Assembly: GCA_031292665.1 (NCBI GenBank)
Contig: JARLGR010000033.1
Location: 1-64,000, forward strand
Origin: Mycobacterium sp.
Lineage (GTDB): Bacteria > Actinomycetota > Actinomycetes > Mycobacteriales > Mycobacteriaceae
Direction of reading: 5' to 3'
DNA length: 64,000 nt
Position 1 is the stretch's first letter; each line of letters begins with the position of its first letter. The notes below the pieces were generated by a model. That model was not told the DNA's origin and ran no database searches. It saw only the letters and a list, made by a program, of their open reading frames with translations. Position numbers and translations under genes: made by a program. This document shows, piece after piece, positions 25,333 to 34,809 of the stretch.

Positions 25333-25984
25333 TTCGCCTGCCCGCGCCGGCCTCGGCGCTCTGGGGTCCGAGCGGAGAATTCTCGCGGATCGACTCGTCG
25401 CGGATCAGCCCGCGCAGCAACGCGGTGCTGAACTCCGCGGCGATCTCCTTGGCCGAGCGCCGTCCACTCGGCCGCAGCCAGCGGTAGCTGCCCAGCGTCA
25501 TCCCGATGTAGCCCAGCGCCAGCACGTGCGAGTCGCATTCGAAGAATTCGCCGCTGGCGATCCCACGGTCGATGAGACCGTGCACGTGCTCGTAAACCAG
25601 CGCCTCTTTGTCCCGGACCTCGGCGACCTGCTCGGCGGTGAACCACTCCGTGATGTAGGGCTGCTCCTGGAAATACACGGCAGCCCGCTCCGGATTGGCC
25701 GCGATCCCGGTGAGCAGTCGAACGGTGTACTGGTAGAGCGCTTCGCGGGCCGTCCAGGACGGGTCGTCGTGCACGGCGGCCAGCGTGCCCTCGGCGGCCT
25801 GGCGGTAGATGTCGAACAGGATCAGCGACTTGCTGGCGTAATAGTGGTAGACCGTCGCCTTGTTCAGCCCGATCACGTCGGCGACGTCGTCCATCCGGGT
25901 GCCGTGATAGCCGCGGGCGGCGAACAGCTTGGTGGCAACGGCCAGCAACTCCTCACGGCGCGTCAGCCCGTTCTCGGATGGCAT
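25310..25984 (-). CDS. TetR-family regulator, Rv0158-like
   Basis: The 224-residue protein has a TetR helix-turn-helix (RREELLAVATKLFAARGYHG, MDDVADVIGLNKATVYHYYA) and a ligand domain containing EALVYEHVHGLIDRGIASGEFF. Position downstream of pntB and on the same strand matches Rv0158. It is therefore a candidate regulator of the pnt genes or of itself; no target site was identified. Confidence 0.87.
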   Translation of the reverse strand: MPSENGLTRREELLAVATKLFAARGYHGTRMDDVADVIGLNKATVYHYYASKSLILFDIYRQAAEGTLAAVHDDPSWTAREALYQYTVRLLTGIAANPERAAVYFQEQPYITEWFTAEQVAEVRDKEALVYEHVHGLIDRGIASGEFFECDSHVLALGYIGMTLGSYRWLRPSGRRSAKEIAAEFSTALLRGLIRDESIRENSPLGPQSAEAGAGRRISSRSAE

Positions 25985-26143
25985 CTGTACTCACTATCGT
26001 CACTGCCGGCGGGGGTGGCCGGACCCCGGTAAGGCTAATTGCCAATCAACCGGTTGGCCAGTTTGGCAGTCACCGGGTGTTGGACCGACGCGGATGGGAC
26101 TAGACTCATCCGGGAACCAAGTCGCGACTCGAAGGGGTGGACC

Positions 26144-26269
26144 ATGGATCCAAGTCCGGACTACGACGCGAGTGACGAGATCGAGTTCTTCCTCCGGTAC
26201 GTGCCCTGGGGTCTGCGCGGCGTCACCGACGGCAACGGCTACCCGCCGCCCGCGTATCCACCCGTTTAA
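26144..26269 (+). CDS. Putative microprotein opposite the pnt operon
   Basis: A 41-residue ORF from an ATG preceded by GAAGGGGTGG. The sequence contains EIEFFLRYVPWGLRGVTDG and ends GYPPPAYPPV. Its composition is protein-like rather than random for this GC, and it is the only gene in the gap between the TetR and pntB. It ends 17 bases before the convergent pntB stop. I cannot assign a function. Confidence 0.5.
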   Translation: MDPSPDYDASDEIEFFLRYVPWGLRGVTDGNGYPPPAYPPV

Positions 26270-26286
26270 ATCCTGGTCGACGCCAG

Positions 26287-27711
26287 TTATAGCGCTTTGA
26301 GTTCCGCGGCGACCTCGGTCACCGATTTCTTCGCGTCCCCGAACAGCATCGTTGTCCCCTCTGCGTAGAACAGCGGGTTGTCGATGCCCGCAAAGCCGGA
26401 GTTCATCGACCGTTTCAGCACGATCACGGACTTGGCCTTGTCGACGTTGAGGATGGGCATGCCGTAAATCGGGCTGGACGCATCGCTACGGGCCGCCGGG
26501 TTGGTCACGTCGTTGGCGCCGATGACGATCGCGACGTCGGTCCTGGCGAACTCGTCGTTGATGTCGTCCATGTCCTTCATCGCGTCGTAGTCCACCTCGG
26601 CCTCGGCCAGCAGCACGTTCATGTGCCCGGGCATGCGGCCGGCCACCGGGTGGATCGCGTACTTCACCGGCACGCCACGCGCTTCGAGCATGCCGGCCAT
26701 GTCCTTGACGGCGTGCTGGGCCTGCGCCACGGCCAAGCCGTAACCGGGGACCACTATCACCTGGTTGGCGTAGGCCATCTGGATCGCCGCGTCGGCGGCC
26801 GACGTGGCCTTGACTTGACCGCCGCCGCCGCCGTCGCCGCTGGGAGCCACCCCGCCGCCGCCGAAACCGCCCGCGACGATCGCGGGGATCGAGCGGTTCA
26901 TCGCCTTGGCCATCAGGTTGGTCAGGATCGAACCGGACGCGCCGACGATCATGCCCGCGACGATCATCGCGGTGTTGTTCAACGCCAGACCCGCCGCGGC
27001 GGCCGAAAGGCCGGTCATCGCATTCAGCAGGGAGATGACCACCGGCATATCGGCGCCACCGATGGGCAACACCACCATCAGGCCCAGCACACCGGCGGCG
27101 ACCAGCAGCCCGATCATCCACCACAGCGACGCTCCGCCGGTGCCGGGATGCGCGTGCACCCCGATGACCACCGCCGCGACCACCGCCGCGACCAGCAGCA
27201 GCAGGTTGACCGGTTGCTGCACCTTGCCGAGGCCGATCGGCGCTCCGGAGATGATCTCCTGCAGCTTGCCGAACGCGATGATCGATCCCCAGAACGAGAT
27301 CGACCCGATGATCGCGGCGAACAACGACGCCACCACGATGTGAGCGGTCGGCGACTCGCCATGCTGGAAGGCCGAAAAGCCCTTGGTATCAAGGAATTCC
27401 GACAGCGCGATGAGTGCGACGGTGCCGCCGCCGACGCCGTTGAAGAACGCCACCAGCTGCGGCATGGCGGTCATCTTGGTCAACCGCGCCGGAGGGACAC
27501 CGAGCACCACACCCACGACCAGACCGGCGATGATCAGCACCCATTGGTCGGTGTGACGGATCTTGACCAGCGTGGCCGCCACCGCGATGGCCATGCCCAC
27601 GGCGGCGATCAGGTTGCCCCGCACCGCGGTCTTGGGCCCGGTCAGGCCCATCAGCCCGTAGATGAAGAGCGCGAAAGAGATGATGTAGAGGACGTTGACC
27701 AGGTAATTCAT
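26287..27711 (-). CDS. pntB: NAD(P) transhydrogenase subunit beta
   Basis: The 474-residue membrane protein has about eight transmembrane helices in the first 270 residues, then the NADP-binding domain III with VVPGYGLAVAQAQHAVKDMA, HPVAGRMPGHMNVLLAEA and VIGANDVTNPAAR. Together with PntAa and PntAb it uses the proton gradient to move hydride from NADH to NADP+. Its ATG overlaps the pntAb stop by four bases. A glycine-rich linker lies between the membrane and soluble parts (GGFGGGGVAPSGDGGGGGQ). Confidence 0.93.
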   Translation of the reverse strand: MNYLVNVLYIISFALFIYGLMGLTGPKTAVRGNLIAAVGMAIAVAATLVKIRHTDQWVLIIAGLVVGVVLGVPPARLTKMTAMPQLVAFFNGVGGGTVALIALSEFLDTKGFSAFQHGESPTAHIVVASLFAAIIGSISFWGSIIAFGKLQEIISGAPIGLGKVQQPVNLLLLVAAVVAAVVIGVHAHPGTGGASLWWMIGLLVAAGVLGLMVVLPIGGADMPVVISLLNAMTGLSAAAAGLALNNTAMIVAGMIVGASGSILTNLMAKAMNRSIPAIVAGGFGGGGVAPSGDGGGGGQVKATSAADAAIQMAYANQVIVVPGYGLAVAQAQHAVKDMAGMLEARGVPVKYAIHPVAGRMPGHMNVLLAEAEVDYDAMKDMDDINDEFARTDVAIVIGANDVTNPAARSDASSPIYGMPILNVDKAKSVIVLKRSMNSGFAGIDNPLFYAEGTTMLFGDAKKSVTEVAAELKAL

Positions 27712-28034
27712 TTCGCCGCCGGCTCCTCAGTTTTTGCAGGAACCCGCTTCTTGCCCTTGAACATGCCCAGCATCCGGTCGGTGACGATGAAACCGCCGAT
27801 CACGTTGAGGGTTCCGAAGACGACCGCGACGAACAGGATGATCTGCACCGCCAGCGACGGGTGCTCGACCTCGCCGAACACCAGCAGCGCGCCCACGACC
27901 ACGATGCCGTGGATGGCGTTGGTGCCGGACATCAGCGGCGTGTGCAGCGTGTTCGGCACCTTCGAAATGACCGCGAACCCGACGAACCCCGACAGCACCA
28001 GGATGGCCAGGTTGGCGAGCAGGTCGTCGTACAT
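27708..28034 (-). CDS. pntAb: NAD(P) transhydrogenase membrane subunit (alpha, C-terminal part)
   Basis: A 108-residue protein with three or four hydrophobic helices (NLAILVLSGFVGFAVISKVP, TNAIHGIVVVGALLVFGEV, IILFVAVVFGTLNVIGGFIV). In many bacteria this segment is fused to the alpha subunit; in mycobacteria it is a separate gene, as here. It lies directly after pntAa with no gap and overlaps pntB by four bases. Confidence 0.92.
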   Translation of the reverse strand: MYDDLLANLAILVLSGFVGFAVISKVPNTLHTPLMSGTNAIHGIVVVGALLVFGEVEHPSLAVQIILFVAVVFGTLNVIGGFIVTDRMLGMFKGKKRVPAKTEEPAAK

Positions 28035-29126
28035 CTAGGAGTCCTTCCCGCGCGTCACACAGGACGCCGCGATGACCTCGTCGTCGAAGTCCGGGTCCAG
28101 CTTGCCGTCTTTGATCAGTAAGTCCAGGAATGCGGTGATGTTCTTGCTGTAGAGCTCGCTGGCGTGCTCGGGCATGGTGGCCGGAAGGTTCAGCGGCGCG
28201 GCGATGGTGACGCCGTACCTCACGACGGTCTGTCCGGGTTCGGTGAGCTCGCAGTTGCCGCCGGTTTCGCCGGCCAGGTCCACCACCACGCTGCCGGGTT
28301 TCATGCCTTCCACGGCCGCGGCGGTCACCAGTCGCGGCGCGGGCCGTCCCGGAACCAGCGCCGTGGTGATCACGACGTCGAATCCGCTGATCGCGTTTTC
28401 CAGGGCTTTCTGTTGCTGGGCCCGTTCCTCTTCCGTGAGCTCTCGGGCGTAGCCGCCCTCACCCGCCGCGTCGATCCCGACGTTGAGCCACTGCGCACCG
28501 ACCGAACGCACCTGGTCGGCGACCTCCGGGCGAACGTCGTAGCCGGAGGTGCGCGCGCCCAGCCGTTTGGCCGTCGCGAGTGCCTGCAGCCCGGCGACTC
28601 CGACACCGAGAACCAGAACGGTGGCCGGCTTCACGGTCCCCGCGGCCGTCGTCAGCATCGGAAAGAACCGGGTCGACTCCCATGCCGCCAGCAGCACGGC
28701 CTTATAGCCGGCGACGTTGGCCTGCGAGGACAACGCGTCCATCACCTGGGCTCGCGAGATCCGCGGGATGGCCTCCAGCGCGAAGGCCTGCACGCCGGCG
28801 TCGGTCAGCGCACCGATCGAGTTGTCCGCGTTGCGCGGCGCCAAGAACCCGATCAGCGTCTGCCCGCGGCGCAGCCTGCTCACCTCGCCGGCCGTCGGCG
28901 GCGCCACCTTGATGACGACGTCGGCGGCCCAGGCATCCCCGATGCCGGCCCCGGCCTGGGTGTAGAGCGCGTCGGGCAGCAGGGCCCCTTCGCCGGCGCC
29001 CGACTCGACCACCACCGCTACACCGCTCTTGACCAGCGAAGCCACTGCCTTCGGCACGAGCGCTACGCGCCGCTCGTCTGCCTCCGACTCGGCGACCACC
29101 CCTACCGTCGTCTGCGCATCTGTCAT
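28035..29126 (-). CDS. pntAa: NAD(P) transhydrogenase subunit alpha (soluble NAD-binding part)
   Basis: The 363-residue protein has the alanine dehydrogenase/PntA fold: VVAESEADERRVALVPKAV at the start, the Rossmann motif VLVLGVGVAGLQALATAKRLG, and the NAD-site region IITGALVPGRPAPRL-like (here VVITTALVPGRPAPRLV). It binds NADH and passes hydride to the NADP domain of PntB. It is the first gene of pntAa-pntAb-pntB, matching Rv0155-Rv0157. The promoter should lie in the 180 bases upstream. Confidence 0.93.
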   Translation of the reverse strand: MTDAQTTVGVVAESEADERRVALVPKAVASLVKSGVAVVVESGAGEGALLPDALYTQAGAGIGDAWAADVVIKVAPPTAGEVSRLRRGQTLIGFLAPRNADNSIGALTDAGVQAFALEAIPRISRAQVMDALSSQANVAGYKAVLLAAWESTRFFPMLTTAAGTVKPATVLVLGVGVAGLQALATAKRLGARTSGYDVRPEVADQVRSVGAQWLNVGIDAAGEGGYARELTEEERAQQQKALENAISGFDVVITTALVPGRPAPRLVTAAAVEGMKPGSVVVDLAGETGGNCELTEPGQTVVRYGVTIAAPLNLPATMPEHASELYSKNITAFLDLLIKDGKLDPDFDDEVIAASCVTRGKDS

Positions 29127-29306
29127 GGCGCGTACATCTACTTTCCGGTGCTTTCCTGCCGATTGACATGCCGCTGGCTCGGCCGCACGCTCCGCTACCT
29201 TAACGTGTGCCAGATTTCACCACGGACGCGTGATCACCCAGGCAAGATAACGTCGGCAGCGCAGCCGGCCGGCGTGTATTGGATAGCGGTCGAGCTACCG
29301 GAGCGG

Positions 29307-29768
29307 CTACCAGAGTGGAATGTCCCGGCCGTGTTCGGACGCCGGGCGGGGGCCGAAGTAGCGGCGTTCGGACTCGTCGATCGGCACGTCGTTGATGCTG
29401 GCCTCGCGGCGCGCCATCAGCCCCGACGGGCTGAATTCCCACAGCTCGTTGCCGTAGCTGCGGTACCACTGCCCGGCAAGGTCGTGGCACTCGTACTGGA
29501 ACCGCACGGCGATGCGGTTGTCGTGGAAGTCCCACAGGCTCTTGCGTAATGAATAGTCGAGTTCGCGTCGCCACTTGCTCGTCAGAAACGCCACGACCTC
29601 GTCCCGGCCGACGATGCGTTCGCCGCGGTTTCGCCACCGCGAGTCCGGCGTATAGGCCCGGCTGACGCGTTGCGGGTCGCGGGTATTCCACGCATCCTCG
29701 GCCGCCTGAACCTTCTGGAGCGCCGTTTCCTGGCTGAACGGCGGGAAAGGCGGAAGCGATTCTGTCAT
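29307..29768 (-). CDS. DUF1348/NTF2-like small protein
   Basis: The 153-residue protein contains [40 protein letters not shown] and [20 protein letters not shown], a pattern of the DUF1348 branch of the NTF2/SnoaL fold. Members form a cone-shaped pocket and are annotated as nuclear transport factor 2-like proteins of unknown role. An ATG at 29777 would add three residues. As I recall it has no counterpart at this position in H37Rv. Confidence 0.75.
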   Translation of the reverse strand: MTESLPPFPPFSQETALQKVQAAEDAWNTRDPQRVSRAYTPDSRWRNRGERIVGRDEVVAFLTSKWRRELDYSLRKSLWDFHDNRIAVRFQYECHDLAGQWYRSYGNELWEFSPSGLMARREASINDVPIDESERRYFGPRPASEHGRDIPLW

Positions 29769-29807
29769 GGGCACCATCGTGCCCGTTCGCGAGCCCTTTA
29801 CTCCGCA

Positions 29808-29861
29808 AGCAGACGCAGAATCGCACTGATCCACGCGGATTCACGCGATTCTGCGTCTGCT
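29808..29861. repeat. Perfect 17-bp inverted repeat between divergent genes
   Basis: AGCAGACGCAGAATCGC (29808-29824) pairs perfectly with GCGATTCTGCGTCTGCT (29845-29861) across a 20-base loop; the loop contains a smaller ATCC/GGAT palindrome. It lies between two divergent starts, so it is not a terminator for either gene. Similar palindromes are, from memory, scattered in intergenic regions of several nontuberculous mycobacteria. Confidence 0.7.
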
Positions 29862-29898
29862 CGCGCTGGCGTATCGCGCATGTCCTATCGTGACGGAC

Positions 29899-31122
<1,224 letters not shown>

Positions 31123-31123
31123 G

Positions 31124-31951
31124 ATGGCCGCGGCTCTGCGGGAATTATCCGGGGCGTGGAACTTCCGCGATGTCGCGGACGCCGCGCCCGCGCTGCGGCC
31201 GGGGCGACTATTCCGATCCAGCGAGCTGAGCCGACTGGACGACGACGGCCGGGCAACGCTGCGCGGGCTCGGCATCACCGACGTCGCCGACCTGCGCGCC
31301 GCCCGAGAGGTCGAGCGCCGCGGGCCGGGACGCGTTCCTGACGGCGTCGCCATCCACCTGCTTCCGGTGCCCGATCTCGCCGACGACGAGCCCAATGACG
31401 GCGCGGCGCCACACGAACACGCGTTTCAGCAAATGTTGAAAAACGGCGAGTCCGACGAGTCGAGCGAGTCCATCAATGAGACCGCCGCCCGTTACATGGT
31501 CGACGAATATCGGCAATTCCCAACGCGAAACGGGGCACAGCGCGCCGTGCGCCGCGTCATCACGCTGCTGGCCGCCGGGCGCCCGGTGCTGACGCACTGC
31601 TTCGCGGGCAAGGACCGCACCGGTTTCCTGGTGGCGACGGTGCTGGAGGCGGTCGGTATCGACCGCGACACCATCGTCGCCGACTTTTTGCGCAGCAACG
31701 ACGCCGTCTCGGAGCTGCGGGCCCGGATCTCGGAGATGATCCAGCAGCGCGCGGATACCGAACTGACTCCGGAGGTCGTGACCTTCACCGAGGCCCGGCT
31801 ATCCGACGGGGTCCTCGGGGTTCGTGAGGAGTACCTGGCCGCCGCGCGCAAGACGATCGACCACGAATTCGGTTCGCTGGAAGGCTATCTGAGCGACGCG
31901 GGCGTCACCGCGGCCGATCTCGACCGGCTGCGAAGCGCGCTGCTCGGTTGA
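31124..31951 (+). CDS. ptpB: Tyrosine/lipid phosphatase PtpB
   Basis: The 275-residue protein has the P-loop VLTHCFAGKDRTGFLVA with nucleophile Cys159, and the family start ELSGAWNFRDVADA plus LRPGRLFRSSELSRLDDDGR. In M. tuberculosis PtpB is a secreted triple-specificity phosphatase important in macrophages. The P-loop Lys and Asp (GKDR) of the lipid-phosphatase-like group are present. No classical signal peptide is visible, as in the known protein. Position matches Rv0153c. Confidence 0.9.
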   Translation: MAAALRELSGAWNFRDVADAAPALRPGRLFRSSELSRLDDDGRATLRGLGITDVADLRAAREVERRGPGRVPDGVAIHLLPVPDLADDEPNDGAAPHEHAFQQMLKNGESDESSESINETAARYMVDEYRQFPTRNGAQRAVRRVITLLAAGRPVLTHCFAGKDRTGFLVATVLEAVGIDRDTIVADFLRSNDAVSELRARISEMIQQRADTELTPEVVTFTEARLSDGVLGVREEYLAAARKTIDHEFGSLEGYLSDAGVTAADLDRLRSALLG

Positions 31952-31998
31952 CCCTCGTTAGTTCAGAGGCCACCTCGCGAACGAGCTTGGGTGAACGC

Positions 31999-32027
31999 AA
32001 GACAAACCCGCGGTATGCTCCTACGCT
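31999..32027 (+). promoter_or_regulatory. Promoter of the first array PE gene
   Basis: AAGACA (31999-32004), a 17-base spacer and TACGCT (32022-32027) form a plausible sigma-A-type promoter about 95 bases upstream of the ATG. The same two hexamers with the same spacing occur at 39109-39137 before the last array PE gene. Confidence 0.55.
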
Positions 32028-32121
32028 TGCTCAGCGCTCGCCTAACGATGCCGGTCGCGAGTCATTCGTTGGCCCCACCGATTCGACGTGACACGGCGAC
32101 GGATGTGGGGAAGGGGGTTCG

Positions 32122-32829
32122 ATGACGAAGCTACTCGCGCAGCCGCAGGCGATGGCGATGGCGGCCGAAAACGTGGCGGGAATCGGTTCGGCCATCAACC
32201 AAGCCCGTGCGGCCGCTGGGGCCCCGATCACCGGTGTGGTTGCGGCCGCCGCCGATGAGGTATCCGCGGCCACGACGACGCTGTTCAACACATTCGGCAG
32301 GCAGTACCAGGCAGTCATCAAGCAGGCGGGCCTTTTTCACGACGAATTCGTGGAGGCGCTCGCGGCGGCCGGTAACGCCTGCGCCGAAGCCGAGATCGTC
32401 GACGCCACCATGGTCTCGGAGGTGTCCGGCCGGTCGTGGGCGCCGCTTCAGGCCGCCATGACGCCGGCCGCCGCGGCGCAGGACGTTGCGTTGATCATGA
32501 CGTCGACCCCGGCGCCGACATTGCAGCTGCCCATCGGGCCCGGTCTCGTCGATGCCGTGACCGGCGCGACGTCGACGGGATATCCGAATCTGCTTCCCGC
32601 CGCGGACTTCGCCAATGCCCTGCTGACCAGGATCCCCTCCTACGACGTCAAATTGTTCCTGGACGGGATCACACAAGCCGCGAGCGGTGACCCCGCCGGG
32701 CTGGTCAACGCGGTCGCCAACCCGGTCGCAGCCGACATGGGGCTGACCGTGCTCATCGGCGGGATCGACGGGCTCGTCCCATTAGGCGCGGCGCAATTGA
32801 TCGCTGCCGATTTCGCCAGTCTCCTCTGA
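32122..32829 (+). CDS. PE-family protein lacking the hydrolase core
   Basis: The 235-residue protein has a complete PE domain (TKLLAQPQAMAMAAENVAGI, ITGVVAAAADEVSAATTTL, QAGLFHDEFVEALAAAGNA) and the conserved C-terminal tail of the array paralogues (ATSTGYPNLLPAADFANALL, then IPSYDVKLFLDGI). The roughly 300-residue PE-PPE hydrolase segment between them, including GYSQS, is missing while the frame is intact. It may be a natural deletion product that keeps export and tail functions. The ATG follows GGGAAGGGGG. Length and position recall PE1/PE2 but do not match either. Confidence 0.85.
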   Translation: MTKLLAQPQAMAMAAENVAGIGSAINQARAAAGAPITGVVAAAADEVSAATTTLFNTFGRQYQAVIKQAGLFHDEFVEALAAAGNACAEAEIVDATMVSEVSGRSWAPLQAAMTPAAAAQDVALIMTSTPAPTLQLPIGPGLVDAVTGATSTGYPNLLPAADFANALLTRIPSYDVKLFLDGITQAASGDPAGLVNAVANPVAADMGLTVLIGGIDGLVPLGAAQLIAADFASLL

Positions 32830-32867
32830 CGTCTCCGCGGGAGCCGTGCACGCTTTTGTGCAATTGC

Positions 32868-32896
32868 CGCACAGGCTTGCCGAATCGCTTTACGCT
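32868..32896 (+). promoter_or_regulatory. Promoter of the second array PE gene
   Basis: CGCACA (32868-32873), a 17-base spacer and TACGCT (32891-32896), about 48 bases upstream of the ATG. The -10 region with its flank (TCGCTTTACGCTGG, 32885-32898) closely matches the element at 39126-39140. Confidence 0.5.
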
Positions 32897-32943
32897 GGGG
32901 CCGCTGGCTCCTCGCCTCGACCAGACGTCGGAAGGATGCGGCG

Positions 32944-34656
32944 ATGACGTACGTGACCACCGAGCCTCAGCTGATGTCGTCGGTCGCCGCCGACATCGAC
33001 GGCATCGGCTCCGCGATCAGCTCGGCGAACGTGGCGGCGGCGGGACCGACTTCGGAGTTGTTGGCGCCTGCCGCTGATCAGATATCGACGGCCATCACCA
33101 AGCTCTTCGGCCTCTACAGCCGGGAGTACCAGGCCGTCGCCGCACAAGCTGCCGTGTTTCACCGCCAGTTCGCGCAGGCTTTGGCCGCCGCCGGGGGCGC
33201 CTATGCGGCGGCCGAGGAAGCGGCCCAGTCTCTCGTGGGCGGCGGCACCACCGCGTCAGGCGGAACCGCGTTCGTCGATCCACCGAACCCGCTGGCGTCG
33301 CCGACGGTTGCGCTGGTCATGGGCGGCACCGGAAACCCCTTACCCAACGCGACCTTCGTCAACGGCGTCCTCAATTGGGCGACCCTGAGCGGCTATTCGT
33401 GGAACACCACCCAAGCAGTGTTCACACCCGAGCAACTGTATCCGCTCACCGGCCCCAAGACCTTGCCCCTCAGCACGTCGGTCAGCCAGGGCGTCCAGAT
33501 GCTCGATGCGGCGATCAAGCAGCAGATCGCGAGCGGAAACAGCGTTCTCGTGCAAGGGTATTCACAGAGCGCCGTCGTCGCCTCGCTGGAGATGCGGAAT
33601 CTCGCGGCCGCGGGAAATCCGTACAGCACCAGCCAATTGGCCTTCAACCTGCTGGGTGACCCGATGAATCCCAACGGCGGTCTGCTCGCGCGCTTCCCGG
33701 GCCTGTCTTTCCCGAGCATCGGCCTGGACTTCTATGGCGCGACCCCTGCGAACACGCCCTACCAGACCACTATTTATACGCTCGAATACGACGGCTTCGC
33801 CGACTTCCCGCGCTACCCCATCGACCTTTTGGCCGACCTCAATGCCGTTGCCGGAATCGCCTATGTGCACCCAAACTATTCGCATCTGGATCCAGCGACG
33901 CTTCCTCCCGGCGACATCGTCAAGCTGGACACGCCCGGCTACACCGGCAACACCACCTACTACATGGTGCTCACCCCCGACCTGCCGCTGTTGGATCCGG
34001 TGCGTGCCATACCGCTCATCGGAAACCCGTTGGCGGACCTGCTCCAACCGGACCTTACCTATCTCGTCAACTGGGGCTACGGCAACCCGGCGTACGGCTA
34101 CTCGACCTCGCCCGCGAACGTGCCCACAACGTTCGGCCTGTTCCCGCACGTGAATCCGGGTGTCCTTGCCGGTGACCTCATCACCGGCACCCAGCAGGGA
34201 ATCAGCTCCGCCACAGGCGATCTGGTGGCCGAAGGGATGTCGTTACCGTCGGGCGCGTCGGTGTTGGGCAAGGTGAATCTGCTGTCGTCGTTATCCCTGA
34301 CGCCGCCCGCCACACTGCTGTCCCCGACCTCGATCGACGGCTTCATCCAGTCCCTGCAGGCGGCGAACACCAAGCTCGCCGACGCCATCAGCGGCGCGGC
34401 CTCGACGGGCTACTCGCTGCTGCTTCCGACTGCGGACATCATCAATACCGTTGTCACCACCATCCCGTCCTACGACGTCAACCTCTTCCTCAACGGGATC
34501 GCGCAGGCGGCCGGCGGCGACCCCGTCGGGCTCCTCAACGCGGTCGGTGATCCGCTCGCTGCCGACACCGGGTTGCTCACGGTGGCCGGCGGCATCGAAG
34601 GCCTGGTCCTGCTGTACGGGGTGTCGGGCGTCATCACAGACCTGTCGACTCTCTAG
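32944..34656 (+). CDS. PE-PPE domain serine hydrolase (array member 2)
   Basis: 570 residues: PE domain (MTYVTTEPQLMSSVAADIDG) followed by the PE-PPE hydrolase domain with nucleophile motif QGYSQSAVVASLEM, LLGDPMNPNGGLLARFPG, LEYDGFADFPRYPIDLLAD and TTYYMVLTPDLPLLDPVRAI. A proline- and serine-rich linker and the tail IPSYDVNLFLNGIAQAAGGD close it. GxSxS instead of GxSxG is known from the PE16 (Rv1430) esterase, so esterase or lipase activity is expected outside the cytoplasm. Confidence 0.9.
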   Translation: MTYVTTEPQLMSSVAADIDGIGSAISSANVAAAGPTSELLAPAADQISTAITKLFGLYSREYQAVAAQAAVFHRQFAQALAAAGGAYAAAEEAAQSLVGGGTTASGGTAFVDPPNPLASPTVALVMGGTGNPLPNATFVNGVLNWATLSGYSWNTTQAVFTPEQLYPLTGPKTLPLSTSVSQGVQMLDAAIKQQIASGNSVLVQGYSQSAVVASLEMRNLAAAGNPYSTSQLAFNLLGDPMNPNGGLLARFPGLSFPSIGLDFYGATPANTPYQTTIYTLEYDGFADFPRYPIDLLADLNAVAGIAYVHPNYSHLDPATLPPGDIVKLDTPGYTGNTTYYMVLTPDLPLLDPVRAIPLIGNPLADLLQPDLTYLVNWGYGNPAYGYSTSPANVPTTFGLFPHVNPGVLAGDLITGTQQGISSATGDLVAEGMSLPSGASVLGKVNLLSSLSLTPPATLLSPTSIDGFIQSLQAANTKLADAISGAASTGYSLLLPTADIINTVVTTIPSYDVNLFLNGIAQAAGGDPVGLLNAVGDPLAADTGLLTVAGGIEGLVLLYGVSGVITDLSTL

Positions 34657-34688
34657 CCCGGACGGGAGAAATCAATGCCGCAAAACGC

Positions 34689-34717
34689 CACGCACGCTCG
34701 CGTGGTCGCTCTAAGCT
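34689..34717 (+). promoter_or_regulatory. Promoter-like site of the third array PE gene
   Basis: A weak CACGCA (34689-34694), 17-base spacer and TAAGCT (34712-34717), 93 bases before the ATG. The segment TCGCTCTAAGCTAGC (34706-34720) differs at two of 15 positions from TCGCCCTAAGGTAGC at 37117-37131 upstream of the paralogue. Confidence 0.4.
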
Positions 34718-34809
34718 AGCTTCGTGCCGGCCCCATCGACGCGCCAGGCAATCGGTCTGGCAGCGCCGTGGTTGTCACGAAGACGCCCCTTGTGCGAAAG
34801 GGAAGACCG

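Noticed and set aside
26623-28038. 471-codon plus-strand frame
   Set aside because: Antisense to pntB and pntAb; composition rich in His, Arg and Gly is typical of a shadow frame.
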